Assembly: GCA_015059015.1 (NCBI GenBank)
Contig: SVBG01000011.1
Location: forward strand, 1 to 64,000
Direction: 5' to 3'
DNA length: 64,000 nucleotides
From: Erysipelotrichaceae bacterium
GTDB taxonomy: Bacteria; Bacillota_I; Bacilli_A; ML615J-28; CAG-313
Shown here: positions 46,509 to 55,820 of the stretch, in pieces
How positions within the stretch are numbered: the first letter of the stretch is position 1
Layout: each line of letters opens with the position of its first letter
Position numbers and translations under genes: made by a program
Notes under the pieces: model-generated
The model's input: only the letters and a program-made list of their open reading frames with translations
Database searches by the model: none
Told to the model about the DNA's origin: nothing

Positions 46509-46583
46509 TTTCATGTTATTCAATTACCTAGATTTTTATCTGTTATTGTTAGATTTTTTATGAAATTATTTAAGAAAAAATAA
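46503..46583 (+). CDS. spoVM: Stage V sporulation protein SpoVM, 26-residue amphipathic peptide
   Basis: The 26-codon gene aligns without gaps to B. subtilis SpoVM, as I recall that sequence. It shares M1, F3, I6, L8, P9, F11, L12, I15, V16, R17, F23 and K25, including the key proline after a short helix break. It has GGAGGT seven bases upstream, and lies between thiN and a convergent rpmB exactly as in B. subtilis. In that species SpoVM marks the convex forespore membrane and recruits the coat ATPase SpoIVA. Its presence indicates spore formation now or in recent ancestry. Confidence 0.9.
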   Translation: MRFHVIQLPRFLSVIVRFFMKLFKKK

Positions 46584-46610
46584 AAAAAATGACGTAATGT
46601 CATTTTTTTT
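46583..46610. terminator. Bidirectional terminator between spoVM and rpmB
   Basis: AAAAAAATGAC and GTCATTTTTTT flank five bases between the convergent genes. Confidence 0.8.
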
Positions 46611-46617
46611 GTTTCTC

Positions 46618-46821
46618 TTATGCGCGTTCGATTGAACCGTTTTTAGCCATCGTACGTAAAGCACGTGTTGAAACGTAAACTCTTACGACACGACCTTTAT
46701 CATCTTTAATTCTAACTTTTTGTAAATTAGCTTTCCAAGTACGACGAGTAGCTTGTAGAGAGTGAGAACGGTTGTTTCCTGAAGTAGAACCTAAACCAGT
46801 AACATAACATCTGCGAGCCAT
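46618..46821 (-). CDS. rpmB: 50S ribosomal protein L28
   Basis: The 67-residue basic protein begins [20 protein letters not shown] and continues with [12 protein letters not shown] and [15 protein letters not shown], the bL28 pattern. The length is normal. AGGAGGT lies before the start. The orientation opposite to the neighbouring operons is as in B. subtilis. Confidence 0.97.
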   Translation of the reverse strand: MARRCYVTGLGSTSGNNRSHSLQATRRTWKANLQKVRIKDDKGRVVRVYVSTRALRTMAKNGSIERA

Positions 46822-46866
46822 TATATAGTACCTCCTAAAAAATTAATTTGATATTTAACCTATATA

Positions 46867-46895
46867 ATTATATCAAAAAATGGATGTTATTGCAA
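46867..46895 (-). promoter_or_regulatory. Promoter of rpmB
   Basis: On the minus strand TTGCAA (46895-46890) and TATAAT (46872-46867) are 17 bases apart. Confidence 0.65.
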
Positions 46896-46957
46896 GAAAG
46901 TTGCAAATAATAATTTATATTTATCAAATGAGTTGAAAGTAGTAAATACTATATTAC

Positions 46958-46986
46958 TTGCAATTTACGGGAAAATAAGTTATAAT
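46958..46986 (+). promoter_or_regulatory. Promoter of fakA
   Basis: TTGCAA (46958-46963) and TATAAT (46981-46986) with a 17-base spacer, diverging from the rpmB promoter. Confidence 0.65.
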
Positions 46987-47026
46987 ATATATATCATGTA
47001 ATTATGATAAGAAAGGAATATTTTTT

Positions 47027-48709
47027 ATGGCAACGTTAAAAGTTAATGGGGAATTATATAAACAACTTGTTATACATGGTGCTGCTAATTTAAGAGCTAA
47101 TTATAAAGTTATTGATGCACTAAATGTGTTCCCTGTTCCAGATGGTGATACGGGTACAAATATGCGTATGACTATTGAAGCTGGTGCAACAGCTATTAAA
47201 GATGTAAACGAAGAATCAGTATATGAAATGTCAAAGAAAGTTTCACGTGGAATGCTTATGGGGGCACGCGGAAATTCTGGCGTAATTTTAAGTCAATTTT
47301 TCAGAGGAATATATAAAGGTTTTAAAGATATAAAAGAAGCTAGTGTTAAGGAGTTTGCTAAAGCATTCCAAAGTGGTGTTACTCAAGCATATCATGCAGT
47401 GTTAAAACCAGTTGAAGGAACGATTCTTACTGTAGCTAGAGAAGCGAGTGAAAAAGCATTTAAGACTGTTAAGAAAAATGATTCACTTGAAAAATATTTT
47501 GAAATCTTTTTAAAAGAAGCTAATGCTTCACTAGAAAGAACTCCTGATTTATTACCTCAATTAAAAGAAGCAGGTGTTGTTGACTCAGGTGGTGCAGGAT
47601 TTATTAATGTAATTGAAGGTATGCAAAAGTACCTATTAGGTGAAGAGATAAAAGAAGTTGAAGTAGTAACTGAAGCTGCTACTGTTAATAGAGGTTCATT
47701 TAATGCTCATAGTAAGTTAGAATTTGGTTATTGTACTGAATTTATTTTACAACTTCAATATGCAAAAGTTGATATCGCAAAATTTGATATTAAAGAGATT
47801 TCAAATTATTTAGAAACAATTGGTAATAGTATTGTTGCACTTCAAGATGAAGATATTGTTAAAGTACATGTACATACTATGACTCCTGGTAAAGTATTTG
47901 AATTCTGCCAACAATATGGTGAATTTATTACTTTAAAAATTGAAAATATGCAAGTTCAACATAATGAAGGTCAAGTTTTACAAAATGCTGAACCAGTACA
48001 ATGTGATTGTCCTGAATGTGTAGAAATGAGAAGAAGTGAAGAACGTAAAAAATTTGCAGTTGTTGCAGTTGCAAGTGGTGATGGACTTGTAAATATCTTT
48101 AAAGAAATGGGTGTTGATTACGTTGTATCTGGTGGTCAAAGTATGAACCCTTCTGCTGAAGATTTTGTTAAAGGTTTTGATTTATTAAATGCTGAAAATA
48201 TCATTGTTTTCCCTAACAATAGTAATATTGTTTTAACTGCACAACAAGCTGCTAAATATTATGATCAAGCAAATATTATTGTTGTTCCAAGTAAGACACT
48301 TGCACAAGGTTATTCTGCGTTAACAATGTTAGATTTAAGTAGTGGTGATGCTGATCAAATTGTTGAAGAAATTAAAGAAGTAATTGCTAATGTAACAACT
48401 GGTTTAATTACTTATTCAATTAGAGATACTGAATTTGAAGACGTATCTATTAAACAAGGTGACTATATTGGTATTTGTAATGGTAAAATTGTTACTGCTA
48501 ATGTAAGTCGTTTAGACTCAATTAAGAAATTATTAGAATTTAGTGATATCGCAGAAAAAGAAATTATTACAATTATCACTGGTAAGGATGCAACTGTTGA
48601 AGAGATTGCTGCTGTAAAAGCTCATATTGCTGAAGCATATCCACATGTTGAAATTGATGAAATTACTGGTGAACAAGATGTCTATAGCTATATTTTCTCA
48701 ATTGAATAA
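47027..48709 (+). CDS. fakA: DhaL-domain fatty acid kinase subunit (YloV/FakA)
   Basis: The 560 residues start with a DhaL-type ATP-binding domain: NVFPVPDGDTGTNMRMT (about 29-45), RGMLMGARGNSGVILSQ (about 75-91), DSGGAGF (about 186-192). A middle domain and a DAK-phosphatase/FakA C-terminal region follow (SGGQSMNPSAEDF, FPNNSNIVLTAQQA, PSKTLAQGYSAL). FakA phosphorylates fatty acids held by a FakB protein, feeding them to PlsX/PlsY; plsX is 3 kb downstream. The Asp23-type gene that precedes it in B. subtilis is absent. Confidence 0.92.
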   Translation: MATLKVNGELYKQLVIHGAANLRANYKVIDALNVFPVPDGDTGTNMRMTIEAGATAIKDVNEESVYEMSKKVSRGMLMGARGNSGVILSQFFRGIYKGFKDIKEASVKEFAKAFQSGVTQAYHAVLKPVEGTILTVAREASEKAFKTVKKNDSLEKYFEIFLKEANASLERTPDLLPQLKEAGVVDSGGAGFINVIEGMQKYLLGEEIKEVEVVTEAATVNRGSFNAHSKLEFGYCTEFILQLQYAKVDIAKFDIKEISNYLETIGNSIVALQDEDIVKVHVHTMTPGKVFEFCQQYGEFITLKIENMQVQHNEGQVLQNAEPVQCDCPECVEMRRSEERKKFAVVAVASGDGLVNIFKEMGVDYVVSGGQSMNPSAEDFVKGFDLLNAENIIVFPNNSNIVLTAQQAAKYYDQANIIVVPSKTLAQGYSALTMLDLSSGDADQIVEEIKEVIANVTTGLITYSIRDTEFEDVSIKQGDYIGICNGKIVTANVSRLDSIKKLLEFSDIAEKEIITIITGKDATVEEIAAVKAHIAEAYPHVEIDEITGEQDVYSYIFSIE

Positions 48710-48717
48710 TTAAATAT

Positions 48718-48755
48718 AAAATGAGATAATAAGCAATCCTTATTATCTCATTTCT
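48718..48755 (+). terminator. Terminator between fakA and recG
   Basis: ATGAGATAATAAG and CTTATTATCTCAT are perfect 13-base arms around CAATC. recG starts only 30 bases later, so some read-through is likely. Confidence 0.75.
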
Positions 48756-48780
48756 TCTATAAGAATAGGGTGTACGCAAG

Positions 48781-50823
48781 ATGAAATTAAATGACATAAT
48801 GATAGCGGATGAAGAATACATCTTAGCTAGATATAAGAATTTACTTAAAAAACAAAATATTTTAACTATTGAAGATTTATTATTTAATTTTCCTACTAAA
48901 TACGAAGACTATAGAGTGTCTAGTATTAAAGACGCTAAGATAGATGAACCAATCGTATTAGAAGGTACAATAGTTAGTAAAGTCACTGTTAATTATTTAA
49001 AGAGTAAATTATCAACAGTTGTTTTTACAATGGAAGTGGAAGGCGAAAGAATTAGATGTACGATTTTTAATCGTGTATTTTTAAAGGGTAAAATCAACTA
49101 TGGGACTGTACTAAGGATTCAAGGTCATTTCTACCAAAATATGAATAATTTTACAGTTAACAATTTACTTATATGTGATGAGATTAATCGTGATATTGTT
49201 CCTGTATATAAAGTAAAAGATATTGCACATGATAAATATCTTGCTATAATGGAAAAAGCTTTTCGTAGATATAAGAATTTAATAATTGAAACTTTACCTA
49301 AAGAATTGTTAGAAAAACATAATCTTTTGTCAATGCAAGAAACTATTTATAAGTTACACTTTGCAGATGATTTTGAACAAATAAATAAGGCTTTAACAAG
49401 AATTAAGTATGAAGAATTATTACAATATCAATTATCAATGAAATATTTACATTATATGCGTGAACAAAACCACAATTGTCCAGTAATTGATTGTGATTAT
49501 AGTTTATTAGAACAACTTAATAAAAATCTTTCATATGAGTTAACACAAGATCAAAAGTTAGCTATTAATGATATTTTAACTGACTTAAAAGCTCCATATG
49601 CAATGAATAGATTACTTCAAGGTGAAGTTGGTAGTGGTAAAACAATTGTTGCGGAAATGGCAATTCTTGCAACTGTACTTGCTGGCTATCAAGCAGCACT
49701 TATGTGTCCAACTGAAATTTTATCTAATCAACATTATGAAACTTTAATTGAAACATTTAAAGATTATAGTGAAGTTAAATTAGGACTTTTAACTGGTAGT
49801 ACTGCTGCTAGTAAGCGTAATGAAGTGATTGAAAAATTAAAATCTGGGGAAATTAATGTGATTGTTGGTACTCATGCATTATTCCAAAGTGAAGTTGAAT
49901 ATAAGAATTTAGCACTTGTTGTCACAGATGAAGAACATAGATTTGGTGTTCATCAAAGAGTAATGATTAAGAATAAAGGTTTATCTGTTAATTACTTGAA
50001 GATGTCTGCAACTCCAATTCCAAGAACACTTGCGATTAGTGCATATGGTGATACTGATATTTCGGTTATTAAAACACTTCCAAGTAATCGAAAGAAAGTT
50101 ATTACTAAACTAGTTGATAAAGCTGGTAAAAAAGCTGTAATGGTTCATATGAAAGAAGAACTTAAAAAAGGTCATCAAATATATGTTGTAACGCCATTAA
50201 TTGATGAATCAGAAGCCATTGATACTGCTAATGCAAATGAAGTATATAACAATATGGTTAAATACTTTAAGGGTGAATATCAAGTAGGTTTAATTCATGG
50301 AAAATTAAAACCTGCTGAAAAAGAAGAAATTATGGAGAAGTTCTTAAAGAATGAAATCCATATTCTTGTTGCAACAAGTGTAATTGAAGTAGGTGTAAAT
50401 GTAGCTAACGCAACAACAATTCTTATTCTTGGTGCTGAACGTTTTGGTGTAGCAACACTACATCAATTACGTGGACGTGTAATGAGAAGTGGTGCAGTTC
50501 CTTATTGTTTCTTAATCCCAGAAAATATTACTGATGTATCACTTGCAAGACTTAAGATGGTTGAAGAAACATCAGATGGATTTAAACTTGCAGAGTATGA
50601 CTTACTTCATAGAGGTCCCGGTGAATTCTTTGGGGAACGTCAAGCAGGTGCAATGAACTTTAAATATGCTGATATCTTAAAAGATAATGATTTATTAGAA
50701 CTTGTTAATGAAGATTCAAGACTTATTATGCTTACAACTAAACTTATGGATGACGAAGAATATCACTACTTATATGAAGTAGTTCATAATAATTACTTAC
50801 TAAAAGTTAGTGAGTTAGATTAG
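48781..50823 (+). CDS. recG: ATP-dependent DNA helicase RecG
   Basis: RecG remodels stalled forks and Holliday junctions. The 680-residue length is normal: an N-terminal wedge/OB domain, then helicase motifs LLQGEVGSGKTIVAEMA (about 278-294), VTDEEHRFGVHQR (about 381-393), KMSATPIPRTLAI, TSVIEVGVNV and QLRGRVMRSG. Motif II reads DEEH where DEQH is common. It is followed after ten bases by plsX. Confidence 0.97.
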   Translation: MKLNDIMIADEEYILARYKNLLKKQNILTIEDLLFNFPTKYEDYRVSSIKDAKIDEPIVLEGTIVSKVTVNYLKSKLSTVVFTMEVEGERIRCTIFNRVFLKGKINYGTVLRIQGHFYQNMNNFTVNNLLICDEINRDIVPVYKVKDIAHDKYLAIMEKAFRRYKNLIIETLPKELLEKHNLLSMQETIYKLHFADDFEQINKALTRIKYEELLQYQLSMKYLHYMREQNHNCPVIDCDYSLLEQLNKNLSYELTQDQKLAINDILTDLKAPYAMNRLLQGEVGSGKTIVAEMAILATVLAGYQAALMCPTEILSNQHYETLIETFKDYSEVKLGLLTGSTAASKRNEVIEKLKSGEINVIVGTHALFQSEVEYKNLALVVTDEEHRFGVHQRVMIKNKGLSVNYLKMSATPIPRTLAISAYGDTDISVIKTLPSNRKKVITKLVDKAGKKAVMVHMKEELKKGHQIYVVTPLIDESEAIDTANANEVYNNMVKYFKGEYQVGLIHGKLKPAEKEEIMEKFLKNEIHILVATSVIEVGVNVANATTILILGAERFGVATLHQLRGRVMRSGAVPYCFLIPENITDVSLARLKMVEETSDGFKLAEYDLLHRGPGEFFGERQAGAMNFKYADILKDNDLLELVNEDSRLIMLTTKLMDDEEYHYLYEVVHNNYLLKVSELD

Positions 50824-50833
50824 GAGGAATTTT

Positions 50834-51847
50834 ATGATTAAACTTGCGATTGACGCAATGGGTGGAGATTTTGCTCCAGAACAAATTGTTAAAGGTATAA
50901 ATATAGCTATTAAAAAACATAGTGATTTAGAACTTGTTTTATATGGCAAACCAGAGGAAATTAAAAAGTACTTAACTTTAAATGATAGAATTACAATTGT
51001 AGATTCTCCAAGAGTTATCGATATGGGAGAACATAATCCTATTTCGGAAGTTAGAAATAATCGTGATAGCTCTTTAGTTATGGCTTTTAGAGCTGTTAGA
51101 GAAAAACTTGTAGATGGTGTAGTAACTGCTGGTCCAACGCAATGTGTTATTGCTGCTGCTCATGTTCATATTGGTAGAATTAAAGGTATGAAACGTTGTG
51201 CCTTATGTCCTACACTTCCAACATTTAAAGAAGGTGGAACATTAATGCTTGACGTTGGTGCTAATACTGATATTAAACCTGAACATATTGCACAATATAC
51301 TCAATATGCTAACTTTTATGCACAAGAAGTAAAAGGTATTAAAAACCCTAAAATATATCTTTTAAATATTGGTACAGAGGAAGGTAAAGGAAGAGAACTA
51401 GAACAACAAACTTATGAATTATTAAAACGTCTTCCAATTAACTTCTGTGGTAATGTTGAATCTAAAGAGATTCTTACAACTGATGCTGATATTATTGTTA
51501 CTGATGGATTTACAGGTAATGTTGCGATGAAAGCATTTGAGGGTACTGCAAAAGGTATGGGTGCTCTTCTTAAGAAAGAAATTAAATCAAGTTTAGGTGG
51601 AATGATTGGTTACTTGTTTATGAGAAAAAATCTTAAACGATTCCAAGATCATTTTAGTGCAGATAAAGTTGGTGGTGCAACCTTATTTGGTGTAGATGGT
51701 ACTGTTATTAAAGCACATGGTTCTTCTAATGCAGATGCATTCTCTAATGCTATCACACTTGCATATAAAGCTGTTAAAGGTGATGTTGTAAATAAAATGA
51801 AAGAATTTATTGAAAATCACCCTTTTGAGGAAGTATCTAATGGCTAA
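50834..51847 (+). CDS. plsX: Acyl-ACP:phosphate acyltransferase PlsX
   Basis: PlsX makes acyl-phosphate for phosphatidic acid synthesis. The 337 residues begin with MIKLAIDAMGGDFAPEQIVKG and contain GPTQCVIAAAHVHIGRIKG, LLNIGTEEGKG and VTDGFTGNVAMKAFEG. AGGAGG lies before the start. In B. subtilis fapR precedes it and fabD-fabG-acpP follow; here rnc follows directly with an eight-base overlap. Confidence 0.96.
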   Translation: MIKLAIDAMGGDFAPEQIVKGINIAIKKHSDLELVLYGKPEEIKKYLTLNDRITIVDSPRVIDMGEHNPISEVRNNRDSSLVMAFRAVREKLVDGVVTAGPTQCVIAAAHVHIGRIKGMKRCALCPTLPTFKEGGTLMLDVGANTDIKPEHIAQYTQYANFYAQEVKGIKNPKIYLLNIGTEEGKGRELEQQTYELLKRLPINFCGNVESKEILTTDADIIVTDGFTGNVAMKAFEGTAKGMGALLKKEIKSSLGGMIGYLFMRKNLKRFQDHFSADKVGGATLFGVDGTVIKAHGSSNADAFSNAITLAYKAVKGDVVNKMKEFIENHPFEEVSNG

Positions 51848-52550
51848 TCAAAAGAAAAATACATTTAATAAAAAGTTATTAAATGCGGTACTTAATAAGT
51901 TTGGATTATTTACTACTCATTATGATAATTATATACTTGCATTAACACATTCAACTTATGCAAATGAAAATGGAACTGAAAGTAATGAACGTATTGAATA
52001 TTTAGGTGATGCACTTTTAGGAATGCTCACTGCTGAATATATCTATAATACTTATCCAGATATGCCGGAAGGTAAAATGACAAAACTTCGTGCAACTTAT
52101 GTTTGTGAAGATGCTAACTTTTCATATTCAAAGGAACTTGAACTTGATAAACTTATTTTACTTGGAGTAGGTGAAGAAATCCAAGGTGGAAGAGGAAAAA
52201 AAGCTATTATTGCAGATTTATTTGAATGTTTCCTTGGTGCAACGTATCTTACTTTTGGACTAGAAGCAGTTAAAAAGATTTTAGAAAAGGTTGTTTTCCC
52301 ACATATAAAAAGAGTAGATAATGAACAATTCTTTGATTACAAAACTAAACTTCAAGAATATATTCAAGCAGATTATCAAAATACTTTAAAGTATGTTGTT
52401 GTAAAAGAAGTAGGTAAACCTAATGAAAGAGTATTCACAATGCAAGTTGTATTTAATGATATAGTACTTGGTGAAGGAACTGGTTTATCAAAGAAAACTG
52501 CTAGTCAAGCTGCTGCGAAAAATGCTTTAGAGAAATTGGCTAAAAAATAA
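51840..52550 (+). CDS. rnc: Ribonuclease III
   Basis: RNase III cuts double-stranded RNA in rRNA processing and regulation. The roughly 236-residue protein has the catalytic signature NERIEYLGDALLGML (about 47-61), the second acidic site DLFECFLGATYL (about 119-130) and a C-terminal double-stranded RNA-binding domain (about 163-232, ending KKTASQAAAKNALEKL). ATG 51840 overlaps the plsX stop (ATGGCTAA) and has GAGGAAG upstream; earlier in-frame ATG 51810 is unlikely. smc, the usual next gene, is missing. Confidence 0.96.
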   Translation: MANQKKNTFNKKLLNAVLNKFGLFTTHYDNYILALTHSTYANENGTESNERIEYLGDALLGMLTAEYIYNTYPDMPEGKMTKLRATYVCEDANFSYSKELELDKLILLGVGEEIQGGRGKKAIIADLFECFLGATYLTFGLEAVKKILEKVVFPHIKRVDNEQFFDYKTKLQEYIQADYQNTLKYVVVKEVGKPNERVFTMQVVFNDIVLGEGTGLSKKTASQAAAKNALEKLAKK

Positions 52551-52578
52551 AGGTTTTAAAACCTTTATTTTTTTTATA
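52545..52578 (+). terminator. Terminator overlapping the rnc stop codon
   Basis: AAATAAAGGTTTT and AAAACCTTTATTT form a continuous palindrome beginning at the rnc stop, followed by a T run. Confidence 0.8.
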
Positions 52579-52590
52579 TTACAAAAAATG

Positions 52591-52619
52591 TTGACAAATA
52601 ATGCTATTTATTATATAAT
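52591..52619 (+). promoter_or_regulatory. Promoter of the first solute-binding lipoprotein
   Basis: Consensus TTGACA (52591-52596) and TATAAT (52614-52619) with 17 bases between: the best promoter match in the window. Confidence 0.75.
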
Positions 52620-52654
52620 ATTATTAATATAAATATAATTTAATGGAGGGAAAA

Positions 52655-55600
52655 ATGAAAAAATCTTTTTTTAAAACATTATTGTTATTATGTTTAGTTT
52701 TAATAACTAGTTTTAGTGTTTCTTGTAGAAAGAAATGTAAAAATCATGATTATGTTGATGGTGTTTGTTCAAAATGTGAAGCTGTCGATCCAGATTATAA
52801 ACCTCATACACATGAGTTTATAGAAGGTGTTTGTTCATGTGGAGAATTAGATCCAAATTATAAGACTGAACCTTTAACGTATACAATTACTTTCAATTTA
52901 AATGGTGGTTCTTTATCAAATGCTCCAAAAGAATATGATGGTTCTATTGATGTCCTTCTTCCCTCTCCTACTAAAGAAGGATATGATTTTGATGGTTGGT
53001 ATGAAACAAATGAGTTTTCTGATAGTATAGTTAGTAAAATTGAAAAAGGAGCAACTGGTAATAAAGTGTTTTATGCAAAATGGAGTGAAATACCAGCGCC
53101 AGAAAAATATTCTATAACATTTGTAACTAATGGTGGAATTCTTTTAGAGGAACCAATTAATTATGATGAAACACAAGAAATCGTATTACCAAATCCTACA
53201 AAAGAAGGTTATATCTTTGATGGTTGGTATGAAACAAGTGATTTTACTGATAGTATTGTTAGTAAAATTGAAAAAGGATCGACTGGTAATAAAGTATTTT
53301 ATGCAAAATGGAGTGAAATACCTGCACCAGAAACTTATAGTATTACTTTTGTAACTAATGGTGGTATTTTATTAGAATACTCTATATTCTATGATGAGAC
53401 ACAAGAAATAGTTTTACCTATTCCAACAAGAGCAGGTTATACTTTTGTAGGATGGTATGAAACAAGTGATTTTAAAGATGTTGTGCTAAGTAAAATAGAA
53501 AAAGGAACAACAGGAAATAAAACATTATTCGCAAAATGGGAAACTACTACGTATTTAATAACATACATTACTAATAATGGTGATTTAAGTAATGCGCCTG
53601 TAAATTATAATATTTTACAAACAGTTATTTTACCTGCTCCAACAAGAGATGGTTATAGTTTTGAAGGTTGGTATGATGATGCTCAATTCAGTGGTGACAT
53701 CATAACTTCTATTTCAGAAGGTTCAATTGGTAACAAAGAGTTTTATGCAAAATGGGAAAAAATAACTTATTTAATTTCTTATAATACAAATAATGGCGCT
53801 TTAAGTAATGCCCCCGTAAATTATGATGTTACTCAAAATGTTATTTTACCTACTCCTACTAGAAAAGGGTATGATTTTATTGGTTGGTATGATAACAATC
53901 AATTCAGTGGTGATAAGATAACTTCTATTTCTGAAGGTTCGATTGGTAACAAAGAATTTTTTGCAAAATGGGAAAAGGTAATTTATACAATATCGTTTGT
54001 ATTAAATGGTGGTTCTTTATCAGGCTTTCCTAAAGATTACGATGTTGAGAATAAAGTTTCATTACCTACTCCTACAAGAGATAAGTATTTATTTAAGGGA
54101 TGGTATGATAATGCTCAATTCACTGGTTTAGCTGTAACTGATATTGCTAAAGGTTCTACTGGAAATAAAGTATTCTATGCTAAATGGGTAGAAGAGTCTA
54201 CTACTTCTGATGGAAGACCTTGGGAATTAAATAAATGTGGATTTGATGGACAATCTATGAAGTATGTAATTAAAGTACAAAGCGTTATAGATAATGACCC
54301 ATATGATGTTGGTTATACTGGAACTAACAAAGCTTTAAAACAAGCTCATCAAGTTGATGTTGAAGATGCTTATAATATTGAAATTGAATATTCTAAATGG
54401 GATAATGAAGCTCAATGGGGTCCTGCAAGAGTTCAATTTATTAAAGAAAGTTATTTTTTTGGTTCATTCCAAAAGAAAAATATTTATGCTATAGATATAA
54501 TGTCTCAATGGATTCCTTCACTTGTCAAAGCTAACTGTTTAGCTGAATTATATAACTATGATACAGGAGAAGGTATTTTTGCTGATTATAAATATGATCA
54601 AGATTCTACTATTAATGAAGCTACAGCTGTACGTAGTAAAGTTTATGGTTACCAACCTGGTGCTGCTCGTCCTGATGCCTTCTTATACTATAACGTAAAT
54701 AAGATTGCTTCAATTGGTATGGAAGATCCTGCTGAAATGTGGTTTAGAGGTGAGTGGACTTGGTCCAACTTTGACAAATGGGTTAGAGATGCTCAAGGCA
54801 AACTTGGTAGTGGTGAATACGCTATTGACTGTGGTTATGCGGAATTTATTATTGGTGCCGCTCCAGCTCAAGGTAACCAATTAGTCAATGCCTCTAATGG
54901 TGGTATTTTGTTTACAAAATTATCAGTAAATTATCTTTTTGAAAAAATGAAAGTTTATTATAGAGAAGGCTATTGGGATACTAGACATAGTGTTCAAGAT
55001 GTTTCTAAAAATTTCAAAGCTGGTAAGACTTTAATTCATTCTGGTAGTTTGTGGTTCTTAAAAGAATCTACACGCTTCACACCAGAAGGTGAAGAAAATG
55101 GAATTGATTTTAAGATGGGTGTTGTTCCTTATCCACTTGATGATAATACTATAGTTACTCCATATACTGAACCATATTCATATGAAGATAACGAAGGTAA
55201 CTTAGTAGAAGTAACAAAACCTTTAATTACTAGAACTAATGAAACATTAACTTCTAAGACTGGTGAACCTATCTATGGTATTGATTTATCTGAATCTAAT
55301 TTCTTAATACCTTATACTGGTAGTTCGTGCTTCTCATTAATCAACTATAATGGTTCAGGAGAAAATGGTATGAATCCTTCAATCGCTTTCTATATTTTAC
55401 ATGACTTAATGGCAGATATGCCAATTAACCATGATGATGAAGTATTAACTTCTGATGATGAATATCGTCTATACTTAAATAATAAACTTGATTATTCTAT
55501 TGACATTGAGGCTGTAATGTCAGTTCAAGATTCGTCATTATCTTATTATGAATTAATGGAAGTTCTTTCTATGATAGTTGGTGATGGTTCTCACTTTGCT

Positions 55601-55717
55601 CCTAACGGATTCTGGGTAGTTGCGAATGGTATGATTTCAAGTGATCATATACCTTTGACTAAATTTAGGGAAATAGAAACTCCGTATAAAAAAGCTTTAG
55701 AAAGCCTAGGATATTAA
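52655..55717 (+). CDS. Solute-binding lipoprotein with Cys/His modules and six InlB/Flg_new repeats
   Basis: The roughly 1020 residues begin with a signal peptide and lipobox FSVSC. Two short metal-binding-like modules follow (NHDYVDGVCSKCE, HTHEFIEGVCSCGE). Six repeats of about 75 residues come next (about 70-520; recurring GWYE or GWYD, KIEKGATGNKVFYAKW). The C-terminal 500 residues are an extracellular solute-binding domain (GFDGQSMKYVIKV, EDPAEMWFRGEWTWSNFDKW). Sugar ABC receptors have this fold. No permease or ATPase gene is adjacent. The ATG at 52655, behind GGAGGG, is preferred to 52643. It is the paralogue of the next gene. Confidence 0.87.
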   Translation: MKKSFFKTLLLLCLVLITSFSVSCRKKCKNHDYVDGVCSKCEAVDPDYKPHTHEFIEGVCSCGELDPNYKTEPLTYTITFNLNGGSLSNAPKEYDGSIDVLLPSPTKEGYDFDGWYETNEFSDSIVSKIEKGATGNKVFYAKWSEIPAPEKYSITFVTNGGILLEEPINYDETQEIVLPNPTKEGYIFDGWYETSDFTDSIVSKIEKGSTGNKVFYAKWSEIPAPETYSITFVTNGGILLEYSIFYDETQEIVLPIPTRAGYTFVGWYETSDFKDVVLSKIEKGTTGNKTLFAKWETTTYLITYITNNGDLSNAPVNYNILQTVILPAPTRDGYSFEGWYDDAQFSGDIITSISEGSIGNKEFYAKWEKITYLISYNTNNGALSNAPVNYDVTQNVILPTPTRKGYDFIGWYDNNQFSGDKITSISEGSIGNKEFFAKWEKVIYTISFVLNGGSLSGFPKDYDVENKVSLPTPTRDKYLFKGWYDNAQFTGLAVTDIAKGSTGNKVFYAKWVEESTTSDGRPWELNKCGFDGQSMKYVIKVQSVIDNDPYDVGYTGTNKALKQAHQVDVEDAYNIEIEYSKWDNEAQWGPARVQFIKESYFFGSFQKKNIYAIDIMSQWIPSLVKANCLAELYNYDTGEGIFADYKYDQDSTINEATAVRSKVYGYQPGAARPDAFLYYNVNKIASIGMEDPAEMWFRGEWTWSNFDKWVRDAQGKLGSGEYAIDCGYAEFIIGAAPAQGNQLVNASNGGILFTKLSVNYLFEKMKVYYREGYWDTRHSVQDVSKNFKAGKTLIHSGSLWFLKESTRFTPEGEENGIDFKMGVVPYPLDDNTIVTPYTEPYSYEDNEGNLVEVTKPLITRTNETLTSKTGEPIYGIDLSESNFLIPYTGSSCFSLINYNGSGENGMNPSIAFYILHDLMADMPINHDDEVLTSDDEYRLYLNNKLDYSIDIEAVMSVQDSSLSYYELMEVLSMIVGDGSHFAPNGFWVVANGMISSDHIPLTKFREIETPYKKALESLGY

Positions 55718-55820
55718 CATTTATAAAATTAAATTATTTTAAATATTATAATGATACTTGTAAAAAATTGTTTGTGATATAATATCTATAGGTAGTAGAA
55801 ATATATAAAGGAGATAAAAA

